Shown here: positions 43,196-52,840 of the stretch, one piece after another
How positions within the stretch are numbered: position 1 is the first letter of the stretch
Layout: each line of letters opens with the position of its first letter
Source: Candidatus Obscuribacterales bacterium
GTDB taxonomy: Bacteria; Cyanobacteriota; Vampirovibrionia; Obscuribacterales; Obscuribacteraceae
Assembly: GCA_020634035.1 (NCBI GenBank)
Contig: JACKCM010000010.1
Location: 20,158-84,157 of the forward strand
Direction: 5' to 3'
DNA: 64,000 nucleotides
The notes under the pieces: generated by a model
Told to the model about the DNA's origin: nothing
Databases searched by the model: none
What the model saw: only the letters and a program-made list of their open reading frames with translations
Position numbers and translations under genes: made by a program

Positions 43196-43215
43196 AACAG
43201 GCTCTGTTGACAACC

Positions 43216-43275
43216 GGGGCTGGCTGTCTCTGCGCTTATCTATAAAAAGATAAAACAATATTCACAGCCGGCCCC
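43216..43275 (+). other. Folded intergenic element between rmlA and rmlB
   Basis: GGGGCTGGCTGT (43216-43227) pairs with ACAGCCGGCCCC (43264-43275), 12 bp with one G-U, and encloses a hairpin TTATCT-ATAAAA-AGATAA (43236-43253). No T-run follows, and the next genes belong to the same pathway. Perhaps an mRNA processing or stability element. Confidence 0.4.
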
Positions 43276-43371
43276 CGCTTTATGATCGACTTGCCGTTGA
43301 TCTAAATAGGCATGTCAATAAATAATCAGCGCAGACTCGGAAACGTTCAAAACACAGAAGAGGATTTGTTC

Positions 43372-44448
43372 ATGCGTCTTGTAATCACAGGTGGTTTGGG
43401 CTTCATCGGAAGCAATCTGGTCCGTCATTTCTTGAAAGAGCATCCGACATACGAGATCATCAATCTCGATGCCGAAACCTATGCCGGTCATCAAGAAAAC
43501 CTGGAAGATGTGGCTTCTAATCCTAATTACAAATTCGTCAAAGGTCATATCGAAGACACCGTCCTCGTTAACGAAATCGTCTCTGGCAAAAAATTCGGCA
43601 AAATCGACGGCATCATCAACCTCGCCGCCGAAAGCCATGTCGACCGCTCGATCATGGACCCTCAAGTTTTCGTCAAATCTAATGTGCTCGGCACTCAAGT
43701 GTTGCTGGAAGCCGCTTTCAAGCACGGTCTTAAAGAAGGCACCAAATTAGGCGTAGATGCTGAGTTCTCGATTCGCTATCTGCAAGTCTCTACCGACGAA
43801 GTCTATGGCTCCCTGGGCGCCACCGGTTACTTCACCGAAGAGACCCCGCTGGCACCGAACAGCCCCTATTCTTCTTCTAAAGCCGGCGGCGATTTGCTAT
43901 GCCGCGCTTACTTCCATACTTTCGGCATGCCGGTGATGACCACCCGTTGCTCTAACAACTATGGTCCTTATCAGCATCCCGAGAAGCTGATCCCGCTCTT
44001 CATCAATAACTTGATGAATGACAAACAAGTGCCTGTCTATGGTGATGGTGCCAATATCCGCGACTGGTTGCATGTCAAAGACCACTGTATCGCCATCGAT
44101 ACCGTCTTCCACAAAGGACAGCCCGGCGAAGTCTATAACGTAGGCGGCAACAACGAGTACACGAATATGGAGATCACCAAGATTCTCCTCAAAGCGACTG
44201 GAAAAGGCGAAGAGATGATCCGCTATGTAGAAGATCGTCTCGGTCACGACAGACGCTATGCCATCGATTCTTCCAAGATGAAGAAAGAGCTTGATTGGGC
44301 TCCGTCCTATACCTTCGAACAGGGTATAGCCGAGACCATCGAATGGTACAAGAACAACCAGGAATGGCTGAAACAGGTGATGGACAAAGTCGAAGACACC
44401 GTCCCGGTTACACCGGTCGCCGCTCCTCAAGCTGCTACTGCTAAGTAG
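43372..44448 (+). CDS. rmlB: dTDP-glucose 4,6-dehydratase
   Basis: 358 residues from ATG 43372, preceded by GAGGA at 8 bases; a longer frame to 43312 has no ribosome site. Extended SDR: GGLGFIGSNLVRHFL binds NAD+, NLAAESHVDRSI is the RmlB signature, STDEVYGSLG and Y-x-x-x-K in PYSSSKAGGDLL are catalytic, and TRCSNNYGPYQHPEKLIP is diagnostic. It converts dTDP-glucose to dTDP-4-keto-6-deoxyglucose. A Val/Thr/Pro/Ala tail ends the protein. rmlD starts 8 bases after. Confidence 0.96.
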   Translation: MRLVITGGLGFIGSNLVRHFLKEHPTYEIINLDAETYAGHQENLEDVASNPNYKFVKGHIEDTVLVNEIVSGKKFGKIDGIINLAAESHVDRSIMDPQVFVKSNVLGTQVLLEAAFKHGLKEGTKLGVDAEFSIRYLQVSTDEVYGSLGATGYFTEETPLAPNSPYSSSKAGGDLLCRAYFHTFGMPVMTTRCSNNYGPYQHPEKLIPLFINNLMNDKQVPVYGDGANIRDWLHVKDHCIAIDTVFHKGQPGEVYNVGGNNEYTNMEITKILLKATGKGEEMIRYVEDRLGHDRRYAIDSSKMKKELDWAPSYTFEQGIAETIEWYKNNQEWLKQVMDKVEDTVPVTPVAAPQAATAK

Positions 44449-44456
44449 ATAAAGAT

Positions 44457-45326
44457 ATGAACAAAAAGAAACTGCTCGTCACCGGTGCTAGTGGCATGTT
44501 GGGTCAGGCTCTCTGCGCCTGTCTCGAATCTCGCGGGCACGACGTTGTTCCGATGCCTAAAGAAGCGCTGGACGTAACCAACTATGATCAGGTTGCAAAA
44601 GTGCTGAGCGAAAGCGAACCTGATCTGGTTCTGCATTGCGCCGCCTATACCAAGGTGGATCAAGCCGAGTCCGAGCCGGATCTCGCCTTCCTCATCAATG
44701 GCTATGGCACTGAAAACCTGGCGGTTGTATGCAGCAAGCTCGAGATTCCGTTGCTCTATTTCAGCTCGGACTATGTTTTCGACGGCAACAACGATAAACC
44801 TTACACCACCTGGGATCCGACCAGACCTCTGTCCGTATACGGACGCAGCAAACTGGCCGGTGAAAAGGCGGTGATGCGTCACCTGAGGGACTTCTATATA
44901 GTGCGCACAAGCTGGCTCTATGGTCCTTTCGGGCGCAATTTCGTCGATACGATTCATGCCAAAGCCCAGGAGCTGCCCGAGCTTAAAATCGTCTCGGATC
45001 AAGTCGGCACGCCCACCTGCACCCTCAGTCTCTCTGAGATGGTTGCCGATCTTATCTCCACCGGTCGTTACGGGGTCTATCACGCCACGGATGACGGTGT
45101 TACGAACTGGTACGACTTTGCCCGAGAGATTTGTAAAGGGTTGGATGTGACCATCAAGCCTATTCCCACCAAGGAATATCCGCTGCCGGCCACCCGTCCC
45201 AGCTACTCTGTGCTCGATAAGACCACCTTGATAAGCACTATCGGGCGTGAACCCCAGAGCTGGCAGGAATCCCTTCACAACTACCTTGAATTGAAAAAGG
45301 TCAAGGCTACTGCGGCAAAGCGCTAA
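44457..45326 (+). CDS. rmlD: dTDP-4-dehydrorhamnose reductase
   Basis: 289 residues. NAD(P)H binding by VTGASGMLGQALCACLESRG, CAAYTKVDQAE and NGYGTENLA are RmlD-specific. YFSSDYVFDG and Y-x-x-x-K (YGRSKLAGE) form the catalytic site. The C-terminal half contains GVYHATDDGVTNWYDFA and RPSYSVLDKT. Reduces dTDP-4-dehydro-L-rhamnose to dTDP-L-rhamnose with NADPH. Lies between rmlB and rmlC. Confidence 0.95.
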   Translation: MNKKKLLVTGASGMLGQALCACLESRGHDVVPMPKEALDVTNYDQVAKVLSESEPDLVLHCAAYTKVDQAESEPDLAFLINGYGTENLAVVCSKLEIPLLYFSSDYVFDGNNDKPYTTWDPTRPLSVYGRSKLAGEKAVMRHLRDFYIVRTSWLYGPFGRNFVDTIHAKAQELPELKIVSDQVGTPTCTLSLSEMVADLISTGRYGVYHATDDGVTNWYDFAREICKGLDVTIKPIPTKEYPLPATRPSYSVLDKTTLISTIGREPQSWQESLHNYLELKKVKATAAKR

Positions 45327-45390
45327 AATTCCCGAAAATCTGATATCCTATGCATTTACTGTAGGTTAGAATCGGGTTCAGGGTGTAATT

Positions 45391-45957
45391 TTGAGTATGG
45401 TCAGTCTTAAACCGCTTTCCAAAGAGTCTATCGGCAACGACTTTTCCAAGGATCTTTCGGTACAGGAGTATTCGAAGAAGCCTGTTATCGAAGGTGTCCA
45501 GATCATCAACCTCAATCTTTTCGTAGAAGACGGCGGCTGTCTTACCGAAATCGTCCGTCTTGACGATAACGGCAATCTTCAGATTCTGCCGGATTTCAAG
45601 GTGAAGCAATCTACATTCTCGCAGATGCTGCCGGGCACTATAAAAGCTTTCCACCTGCATTACAATCAAGAAGACTGCTGGTTCATCATGCCCCATGACC
45701 GAGTTCTGGTCGGGCTCTTCGATGCCAGAAAAGATTCACCCACCTATAACAAGACCATGCGCTTCGTGCTCGGAGCCGGTCGCGCCCAGCTTCTCTACAT
45801 TCCCCGGGGTGTTGCCCATGGTCTGGCTAACCTCTGGCAGAAGCCGGCTTCGATGATCTATTTCGTCAATCAGTGCTTCGACCCGAATCAGCCCGATGAG
45901 CAGAGATTGCCCTGGGATACCCTCGGCGAAGACTTCTGGGAAATCAAAAAAGGATAG
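45391..45957 (+). CDS. rmlC: dTDP-4-dehydrorhamnose 3,5-epimerase family protein
   Basis: 188 residues, cupin fold of the RmlC family: FHLHYNQEDCWFI contains the conserved base His, DARKDSPTY the DxR-DSP-T segment, and YIPRGVAHGLANL the second His region. The usual N-terminal 'V-x-DxRGxF' is changed to NLNLFVEDGGCLTEI, so it is somewhat divergent. Position in the operon supports the RmlC role: epimerising carbons 3 and 5 of dTDP-4-keto-6-deoxyglucose. TTG 45391 has GGG 7 bases ahead; ATG 45397 also possible. Confidence 0.85.
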   Translation: MSMVSLKPLSKESIGNDFSKDLSVQEYSKKPVIEGVQIINLNLFVEDGGCLTEIVRLDDNGNLQILPDFKVKQSTFSQMLPGTIKAFHLHYNQEDCWFIMPHDRVLVGLFDARKDSPTYNKTMRFVLGAGRAQLLYIPRGVAHGLANLWQKPASMIYFVNQCFDPNQPDEQRLPWDTLGEDFWEIKKG

Positions 45958-45969
45958 TGTGAGCAGTAG

Positions 45970-48900
45970 GTGAGCGCAGGCGATAGCGACAACTTCCTGG
46001 TGTCCTATTGCAAACAGCTCTTGCGTGGCTGGAAACAGCTTGCGATTTTGGGTCTGGTGACGCTTCTTCTTTTCGCCGGATTTGTTTTGGCGGCGAGCTT
46101 TCCGGTTTTTCGTGCCTCGCTCTATCCGCTCACCGCTCCTTTTCGTAGCCGCTTTTCTAGTTTACGCCCGGATAGCTATTCTCCGGTCTTCACCACTGAA
46201 GAGAAGCCGACCTTCCGCTTCTTCAGCGCAGCTCACCAGTTCTATCGCTTTCGTCTTTATCGCCGAGCCGATTTGCTTGCGGCAGAAAAAAACGCATCTG
46301 AAAAAAGTCTTCTTACCAGTCTTCCTTATATGAATCTGCCTGTCGCGCTTTTAAAAGATAGAGCTATTCCCTGTCTTTTTGAAGAAGAAGGATTTTTCGC
46401 TCCGCGGGATCTGAATCTTGCCGAATCCAGAATAGAGCTTTCTCATACTCTGCCGGCAGATGACTATGTGGCTGTGTTCGAAGCAAGAGAATTGATAAAT
46501 CTGGCAAATCAGGAGCCCGCCAGGTCCGAACTGCCTTTTCGGGTTACCGATCTTGGTGCGATCATCAAAATTGATCAGTCTAAGACCCGAGTTTTTGCCT
46601 TCGATCTGGTCAGTCGAAAAGTTATGGAGGGTGCCGAAGTAGAGCTTTACTCTCGCCCATCGGGAATAAGCAAAAATCTTTCTTTGATCACGCGCACCGT
46701 AACCGGTGCCGACGGATTTGCCGATATCGAATTTCCGCCAGAGCTAAAGGGCGATGTCAACGCGCTCTCTTTGCTTGTCTATGAGATTAAGAAAGGCAAG
46801 AATAGAGCCTATCAGGGCATCTATGCCAAATATGGATATAGTAGCCCCGATTTTCATATCCCGCGGCATGCTATGGACAAATATTATAATCTGTTCTTTT
46901 CGACCTACGACAAGAAAGAAAAATACAGAACATTTTTAAATTTTGACAGACCGCTCTATAGGCTGGGCCAGTCGGTAAACTTTGGCGGACAGATTGCTGT
47001 GAGCAGCGATCAGGGCATCGTCGTTTCAGACAAGCCTGTAGAGCTGCGTCTTAAACTGATGGATTCTCAATTCAAAGAGATCTATGACGGCAGCTTGATC
47101 ACCCGTGAAGACAGCTCTTTTGCAGGGCGTTTTAATGCCGACCTTATAAAACATACCGGTCACTATATGCTCAACATCGTCTATCCCGATGGGAGCGCAG
47201 GCTCGTACTGGTTTTTTGTCGATCAATATAGAAAGCCAGAGTTCATGGTGGATGCCAGGGCTCTCAAAGACAGATATGTGTTTGGCGACAAAGTAAAAAT
47301 GGAAGTCGACTGCCATTATTTTTTCGGAGCACCGGTGAAGGACGCAGAGGTCTCTTACCGGGTCAAGGCCATCCCGCGCTATCCAGGTTCTGCCTCATTT
47401 ATTCGGTCGCGGTTCGAGTCCCAGTACATGAGTCCTCCGATGCTGGTAAAAGAGGGCAAAGCGCTTAGCGACAATAATGGACTGGCACGAATCGAATTTA
47501 ATGCAGATCGACCGGAAACTGCATTTAAAACTTGGTTTCAAGAGTTAGGTCTGAGTGACTGTGATTTTGAAGTCGAGATCGAGGCTATTGATTTAAGTCG
47601 CAAAGCAGTCTCTGTCAATGCCACCACTTTTGTGAGCTGCGGCGACATAAAGCTAGAGGTTAAGCCGACCCGATATATTCTAGAGCCTGGCGAAAAGCTT
47701 AAAGTCAAAGTAGATGCCCGGGACTATTCTGGCAAAGCAACCGGTTCATTGCCGGTCACTGTCCGGCTGGCAAGTACTTCGGCTTCCTCAAAAGATAAAG
47801 AGACTCCTGTTTTGAGCGATGTCGTCAAAGTAACCACCGCCACGGATGATTCTGGTTCGGTGATTCTCGAATTAGACCTTCCCCGCGAGATGAAAGCCGG
47901 CAGCTATTCTATTCTTGCCCAGGCTGAGGATAAGAGCGGAAGAAGAGTTGCTTCTTTTAATTCGGTCTATATTGCGGGCTCTTTAGATGCCTGGCGAGAG
48001 GATACAGTCTTAGGAAATAATATTCAGCAGCCTGTCAAAATTGAACTGGACAAAGAGGAATATAGACCAGGAGAAAAGGTCCGGGCTCTCATAGCTTTGC
48101 CGGCTTCAAAGAAACCGGTTGTTTTGCTGGTCTCATTAGAAGGACCGAGTCTCGGCTTGTGCAAAAGGGTGCCGGTCAAGGGACGTACGGTGGTAGCCGA
48201 ATTTGATCTGCCGCCGCAATATGCCCATGGCAGAAAGCTCTCGGTGGCTGCCGTCCTTGATGATCACTACCCGATTCGAGAGACTGTCGATATCACTATG
48301 CCGGTTTCACTGAAAGAGCTGGATGTGAAAGTAGAGGCGGATAAGTCGACCTATCAACCTGGAGAAACAGCCAATCTGGAGATCTCTATCAAAGACCCCA
48401 GTTCAGGAAAGCCGGTCGCCGGCGCCTGGTGCCAGACCGACATAGTCGATGAAAGCCTATATTCTCTTCTTTCTGCAAAAATTCCTGATGGTGTCGGGCA
48501 GGCTCTGTGGAAGCATCCCAAAACGGCTATTTATACAAGTCTTGAAAATCGTGTCAACACGCGATTTACCTTCAGTGACTACTACCATCCGGATTATTCA
48601 AAAATGAAATTCTTCGATGGCGGTGGTCTTAAGCTAGCCGACCAGTTCATGAACATTGGCTGGGAAGGGCTCGGTATGGGTGGCGGTGAGATGCATCGGT
48701 TCTATGAAGCAGAAAGCGATGTCTATTATGGGGTCGAGAAAAATCAAGGAAAGAGTGCTGGCGGCTCTAAGACCGCATTTCGCATTCCGGTCCGCAGTCA
48801 TTTTAAAGACTCGCTTGCCTGGCAGCCTCATCTTATGACCGACGCATCAGGAAAGGCGAAATTCTCTGTGAAGCTATCTGATGACCTAACCACATGGCGG

Positions 48901-50988
48901 GTATCTACAACAGTCTTCGACAGAGCTCTCGATTTCGCTCAGGTGCACAGCAATTTCAGGGTCAGTCGAGACTTCATCGCCACCCTGGCGCTGCCGCGTT
49001 TTTACACAAGAGGGGACGAGACCGCCATCACCGCCCTGGTGCATAACCTGACTGATTCAGCACAGAAAGTGAATCTCAGTCTTGATACATCCGAGCAGAT
49101 TCAGTTGAATAACTACCAGCCCAGTACCGTCAATCTAGCTGCTGGCGAGAGTATTCGTCATGGCTGGCCGGCAACCATAAAACGAGCCGGTCAGGCGTCG
49201 CTTAAACTCACTGCCCGGGGTGCAAGTGTAAACGCATCGGATGCGGTGGCGCAGAAAATCCCGGTTAATGATCTGGGCTATCGTATGTATCTCTCTTCAA
49301 ATGGCATCTTAAAAGATGAGGTGGCTACCGCCAGCTTGCCGCTCAAATTGCCCCTTGGCACTGATCTGGCTGCCAGCAGTCTTCGCCTCGAGCTTGCCCC
49401 TTCTCTTATCGGACCTGTCACCGGCGGCTACGAGAACCTGATTCAATACCCTTATGGTTGCACCGAGCAGACCCTCAGTCGTCTTATCCCTTCTGTGGTG
49501 GCACGGCGATTGAAGAGTGAGCTTGCTCTGCATCTGCCCGATGCAATGGAGGGCAAGTTCGAGGGGATTCGCTCAACAGCCCTGACCAAGCTAAAAGAGA
49601 GCCAGAACGGTGACGGAGGCTGGGGATGGTTCAAGGCTTCTAAAAGTGACATCTACATGACCGCCCAGGTGATGGAGGGACTTTATCAGATGCAGCAGGC
49701 CGGATTCAAGATGATCGGTTTCGAAAGTCTGAGGACAAACGGTCTCAGGTATCTGGAATCTGCGGTACAGAGCCGCGCTACCTTGCCCTTCGACTCCACT
49801 GCACGAACGGATATGGCAAGAGCAATCTATGTGCTCAGTCTATACGGCAAGAAGTTGAATCCGATTGCCAAAGCCAATACGTTCTTGCGTGTCGATCAGA
49901 TGCCTCCCGAAGCCCTCTCTTATCTGGCTCTCGCTTTCAAAAAACAGGGCGAGCCGAATCTTCAAATTGTCTACGAACGCCTGAAGCTTCTAGCCAACGA
50001 AGACATTCGTTATACGCATTATGATCATACCGAGCGTATGTTAAAGATGCTTGACGGCGGCAAAGGCAACCCCTATACCTATCGCTATACCGGAGTCGAG
50101 ACCACGGCTCTTGCACTGCGGGCAGTGGCGGCGGTAGAGCCGGATGATGATATCCTGCTCGAGAGAATGGCGTCCTGGTTGATTCTCGAAAGAGATCAAA
50201 ACGGCTGGAACAACACCAAATGCACCGCCAGCGTTTTGACCGCTTTACTTGAAAAAGAGCTTGCCCAGGGTATCGATAGAAAGACGGATTTTACAGTGGA
50301 TCTCTCTTTCTTGAGCGGTATTTCGAAGCATCTCGATTTCGACAAGACCATCGAACAAGAAGAGCGTTCTCTACAACTTCCCTTGGTCAATCCGCAACAG
50401 AGTCCGGGGCAGAAGAGCGGTCTGGTAATCAATAAAACTGGTCCGGGCTGGCTTTATTACACCAGCATCCTCTCTTGTATGCGACCGCTTTCACCCGGTG
50501 AGCAACCTGTTTTAAAATCGCTGCCCGAGGATCTTAAACTGCGTTCTGAATTCTATAAACTGACCCGGACAGTTGTTAAAAACGAGACCGCCTACCGAAA
50601 GACTTTGTTAGGACCCGGTGATGTTCTTCGCGCCGATGAACTGGTGATGATGCGGGTCGAGGTCGACGCGCCGTCGTCTTATCCCTATGTTCTTCTAGAG
50701 GCACCACTGCCCAGCGGTGCCGAGGTTCAGGACAATACGCTTAGAATTCTCGATGAGAAAGGCAAGGAAGAGCCCGCGGCAAGCCTAAATTGGTACACCC
50801 ACAAAGATCGTCTCGATGACAAAATCGCTTTCTTTGCCGAGCGTCTGCCGGCGGGCAAAAACTCCTTTACCGCCTTTCTGCGTCTGGAGATGCCCGGGGT
50901 GTTCAATGTCATCCCGGCTCACCTCGAGACTATGTATTCGAATAAGGTCCGCGCCCATTCGAAAGCCAGTTTGCTCAAAGTCAAATAA
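45970..50988 (+). CDS. Alpha-2-macroglobulin family protein with thioester
   Basis: 1672 residues, GTG start. One N-terminal membrane span at residues 24-44 replaces the lipobox of E. coli YfhM. Then macroglobulin-like domains (residues 330-430 with FLNFDRPLYRLGQSVNFGG; LKVKVDARDYSGKATG later), the bait-region neighbourhood near 870-940, and VRSHFKDSLAWQPHLMTD before the thioester domain. The thioester motif GCTEQ is intact at C1164 within YPYGCTEQT, followed by alpha/alpha-toroid repeats (GDGGWGWFKASKSDIYMTAQ). Likely a periplasmic protease trap. The typical partner PBP1C is absent. 12 bases after rmlC. Confidence 0.92.
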   Translation: MSAGDSDNFLVSYCKQLLRGWKQLAILGLVTLLLFAGFVLAASFPVFRASLYPLTAPFRSRFSSLRPDSYSPVFTTEEKPTFRFFSAAHQFYRFRLYRRADLLAAEKNASEKSLLTSLPYMNLPVALLKDRAIPCLFEEEGFFAPRDLNLAESRIELSHTLPADDYVAVFEARELINLANQEPARSELPFRVTDLGAIIKIDQSKTRVFAFDLVSRKVMEGAEVELYSRPSGISKNLSLITRTVTGADGFADIEFPPELKGDVNALSLLVYEIKKGKNRAYQGIYAKYGYSSPDFHIPRHAMDKYYNLFFSTYDKKEKYRTFLNFDRPLYRLGQSVNFGGQIAVSSDQGIVVSDKPVELRLKLMDSQFKEIYDGSLITREDSSFAGRFNADLIKHTGHYMLNIVYPDGSAGSYWFFVDQYRKPEFMVDARALKDRYVFGDKVKMEVDCHYFFGAPVKDAEVSYRVKAIPRYPGSASFIRSRFESQYMSPPMLVKEGKALSDNNGLARIEFNADRPETAFKTWFQELGLSDCDFEVEIEAIDLSRKAVSVNATTFVSCGDIKLEVKPTRYILEPGEKLKVKVDARDYSGKATGSLPVTVRLASTSASSKDKETPVLSDVVKVTTATDDSGSVILELDLPREMKAGSYSILAQAEDKSGRRVASFNSVYIAGSLDAWREDTVLGNNIQQPVKIELDKEEYRPGEKVRALIALPASKKPVVLLVSLEGPSLGLCKRVPVKGRTVVAEFDLPPQYAHGRKLSVAAVLDDHYPIRETVDITMPVSLKELDVKVEADKSTYQPGETANLEISIKDPSSGKPVAGAWCQTDIVDESLYSLLSAKIPDGVGQALWKHPKTAIYTSLENRVNTRFTFSDYYHPDYSKMKFFDGGGLKLADQFMNIGWEGLGMGGGEMHRFYEAESDVYYGVEKNQGKSAGGSKTAFRIPVRSHFKDSLAWQPHLMTDASGKAKFSVKLSDDLTTWRVSTTVFDRALDFAQVHSNFRVSRDFIATLALPRFYTRGDETAITALVHNLTDSAQKVNLSLDTSEQIQLNNYQPSTVNLAAGESIRHGWPATIKRAGQASLKLTARGASVNASDAVAQKIPVNDLGYRMYLSSNGILKDEVATASLPLKLPLGTDLAASSLRLELAPSLIGPVTGGYENLIQYPYGCTEQTLSRLIPSVVARRLKSELALHLPDAMEGKFEGIRSTALTKLKESQNGDGGWGWFKASKSDIYMTAQVMEGLYQMQQAGFKMIGFESLRTNGLRYLESAVQSRATLPFDSTARTDMARAIYVLSLYGKKLNPIAKANTFLRVDQMPPEALSYLALAFKKQGEPNLQIVYERLKLLANEDIRYTHYDHTERMLKMLDGGKGNPYTYRYTGVETTALALRAVAAVEPDDDILLERMASWLILERDQNGWNNTKCTASVLTALLEKELAQGIDRKTDFTVDLSFLSGISKHLDFDKTIEQEERSLQLPLVNPQQSPGQKSGLVINKTGPGWLYYTSILSCMRPLSPGEQPVLKSLPEDLKLRSEFYKLTRTVVKNETAYRKTLLGPGDVLRADELVMMRVEVDAPSSYPYVLLEAPLPSGAEVQDNTLRILDEKGKEEPAASLNWYTHKDRLDDKIAFFAERLPAGKNSFTAFLRLEMPGVFNVIPAHLETMYSNKVRAHSKASLLKVK

Positions 50989-50991
50989 GCC

Positions 50992-51477
50992 CTAGCTGGC
51001 GAGTCGATCCGAATCGGTTGTTTCTTCAGATAGATTGTTTTCGAAACGAGTCGGCTCTCTCGATGGCAGTCCTCGCAGCGGTCCGTAGCGCTGACCGAGG
51101 ATGATCAAGGTCTTTTCGGCTTCGGCTGCCACATAGGGATTCTCGTCGAAGCATAGAGCTTTGAGCAGGTATTCCGGTGTGGTTACCTCCTGAGCGATGC
51201 CGATACGCACGAAAACGTCCTCGTCTTTAGACAGCCTGTCCAGCACCACAGCCGGTGTGAAAGGATTGGTCGCAACCGCGATGCGAACATCGGCACATTC
51301 GTCTCTGGCGAGCTCCCGGAGCATCTCTTTTGGTGTGTTGGGATTCTCCGCCACCCGCATTCTTATACGGGCGCATTCGCTCATGCCGAGCACACAAAGG
51401 TCTTGTTCACTGGTGCTGCTCGAACCGGCTCTTACATAGTCGGATATAACGTTCGAGTTTACGCAAACTGTAGGCAT
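50992..51477 (-). CDS. HEAT/leucine-rich-variant repeat protein
   Basis: 161 residues from ATG 51477, preceded by GGGAGGTGG at good spacing. Four tandem units of about 24 residues, for example AENPNTPKEMLRELARDECA, then ATNPFTPAVVLDRLSKDED and a third with QEVTTPEYLLKALCFDEN, match leucine-rich variant (LRV) or HEAT-like alpha repeats, 'NPNTP-x-x-L-x-x-L'. These are protein-binding scaffolds. The N- and C-terminal ends are polar. Convergent with the macroglobulin gene, 3 bases apart. Partner unknown. Confidence 0.78.
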   Translation of the reverse strand: MPTVCVNSNVISDYVRAGSSSTSEQDLCVLGMSECARIRMRVAENPNTPKEMLRELARDECADVRIAVATNPFTPAVVLDRLSKDEDVFVRIGIAQEVTTPEYLLKALCFDENPYVAAEAEKTLIILGQRYGPLRGLPSREPTRFENNLSEETTDSDRLAS

Positions 51478-51590
51478 AGAAGCCACCTCCCATGGATACA
51501 ATTTTATAAAAACGATTCTATTTTCAGATTATATTCAGGACCTCGATTTTGAAAAGGCCTTTTGCAAAATTTTAAAGATCTTCAATACTG

Positions 51591-52673
51591 TCAATCTAAG
51601 CTGCGGAAGAACTTCAGAATCATATCGGTGGCATTGTTTTCTTTGTGCACCGTCTCCGGTGTGCCTGGCCAGATATGACCTTCGTCTTCGATGCGCACCC
51701 GCATTACCTTTTTGCCGCTGCCTGGATCTTCTGACAGAAACTGAGAGCGAATCAACCTGCCTTCATCATTATAGAAAGTGCTTTCTTTTGCCGGTTCCGT
51801 GACTTCGTTCCTGCGGCGGTAGAAATCCTCTTCGTAGCTTTCTGGTTTCATATTGGCGAAGCCCCAGTGAAACTTGCCGTCATAGGGCGAGGTGGGATCG
51901 GCGCCGGATTTTATCGAAATGACCGACAGGTCGTCAGAATCGGGATTATCAGGGTCGCTCTGAATCTTTTCCCTGCCGGTCATCCAGCCGCCGACCACTC
52001 CGATAGCCTTGAACGTATTCTTCAGCTCCGGCTCGTTGGCCAGGCGGTGCACCATGCTCTCACCCTGGGAAAATCCCACGGCATAAACATGTTCTTTGTC
52101 GATATGGAGATTCTCTGAGATTTTAGAGAGAGTCTCCCTGGTAAATTTGACGTCGTCGAGACCGCTGAAGGCAAGCTGTCCGTTGTTCCAGGAATGTCTA
52201 CCTTCTGGGTCGCCTTCCATATATGCCACTATGAAATTGTCGCTTTCAGACCGCTGGCTCAATCCTGTCCGTCCTTCCATCTGGTCCCCGGTAGAGGTAA
52301 TGCCGTGATAAGCCATTATCAAATGGGTCGGTTTGCTGGGGTCGTAAGACTCTGGGACATGCAATAGAAAAGTCCGCTTCTCTCCATCAATCTCTATGGA
52401 TTCTTTTGTCGTTTCACCGGGGGTGAAAGGCAGCTCCCCTTTGCCTTGCCAGGCGGGATTCTTGCCTTCGTCCTGCCGGTCAGTGATCTCTAAATCTAAT
52501 TTGGGCAGTCCCAAAAGGTCTTCTACCGAGTTCTTGCCTGGATCCAGCGCCTTGAAGGCGTCATGGTCTTCCCAGATTTTTGAGTTGAGTCTCTCAGCCG
52601 TCTGGGGATTGTCGCTGGACGTGGATAGGTCGCGGTGTATTGGGGATTCCTGGGGATGCAACATAGAAACCAT
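51591..52673 (-). CDS. LpqC/PHB-depolymerase-like esterase
   Basis: 360 residues. Alpha/beta hydrolase of the poly(3-hydroxybutyrate) depolymerase/LpqC group: HLIMAYHGITSTG gives the oxyanion region, YAVGFSQGESMVHRLA the nucleophile elbow G-F-S-Q-G, and the His is probably in DEGHIWPG near the C-terminus. The 'HGxT...W' features match feruloyl-esterase-like members. The first 110 residues are polar, with no signal peptide, which is unusual for LpqC. Start ATG 52673 or 52664. Could act on carboxylic esters or storage polymer. Confidence 0.83.
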   Translation of the reverse strand: MVSMLHPQESPIHRDLSTSSDNPQTAERLNSKIWEDHDAFKALDPGKNSVEDLLGLPKLDLEITDRQDEGKNPAWQGKGELPFTPGETTKESIEIDGEKRTFLLHVPESYDPSKPTHLIMAYHGITSTGDQMEGRTGLSQRSESDNFIVAYMEGDPEGRHSWNNGQLAFSGLDDVKFTRETLSKISENLHIDKEHVYAVGFSQGESMVHRLANEPELKNTFKAIGVVGGWMTGREKIQSDPDNPDSDDLSVISIKSGADPTSPYDGKFHWGFANMKPESYEEDFYRRRNEVTEPAKESTFYNDEGRLIRSQFLSEDPGSGKKVMRVRIEDEGHIWPGTPETVHKENNATDMILKFFRSLD

Positions 52674-52840
52674 ACCTATTGAAAGGCAGTAAGAAGGAAA
52701 GGCACTTAACCAAGCGTTAGCCAGGAGTTATCCAGTTGTTTAACTTCGGCGGTGCTAATTTGTGTGCTGTTGTTAGTAAGTGAGAAGCAAGTCTAAATAC
52801 TACATCGAAAATCCCGACTTGTAAAGAGGAGATTTGCTTT

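Noticed and set aside
44427..45278. 283-residue minus-strand ORF opposite rmlD
   Set aside because: rmlD is certain by motifs; the reverse frame shows no domain and is a shadow.
47408..47424. Sequence resembling a tRNA T-arm (GGTTCGAGTCCC)
   Set aside because: It lies inside the macroglobulin coding sequence, and no acceptor, D or anticodon stems can be built around it.
51552..51563. Palindrome AAAAGGCCTTTT after the esterase gene, considered as a terminator
   Set aside because: The stem would be only four A-T pairs around GGCC, too weak to call.
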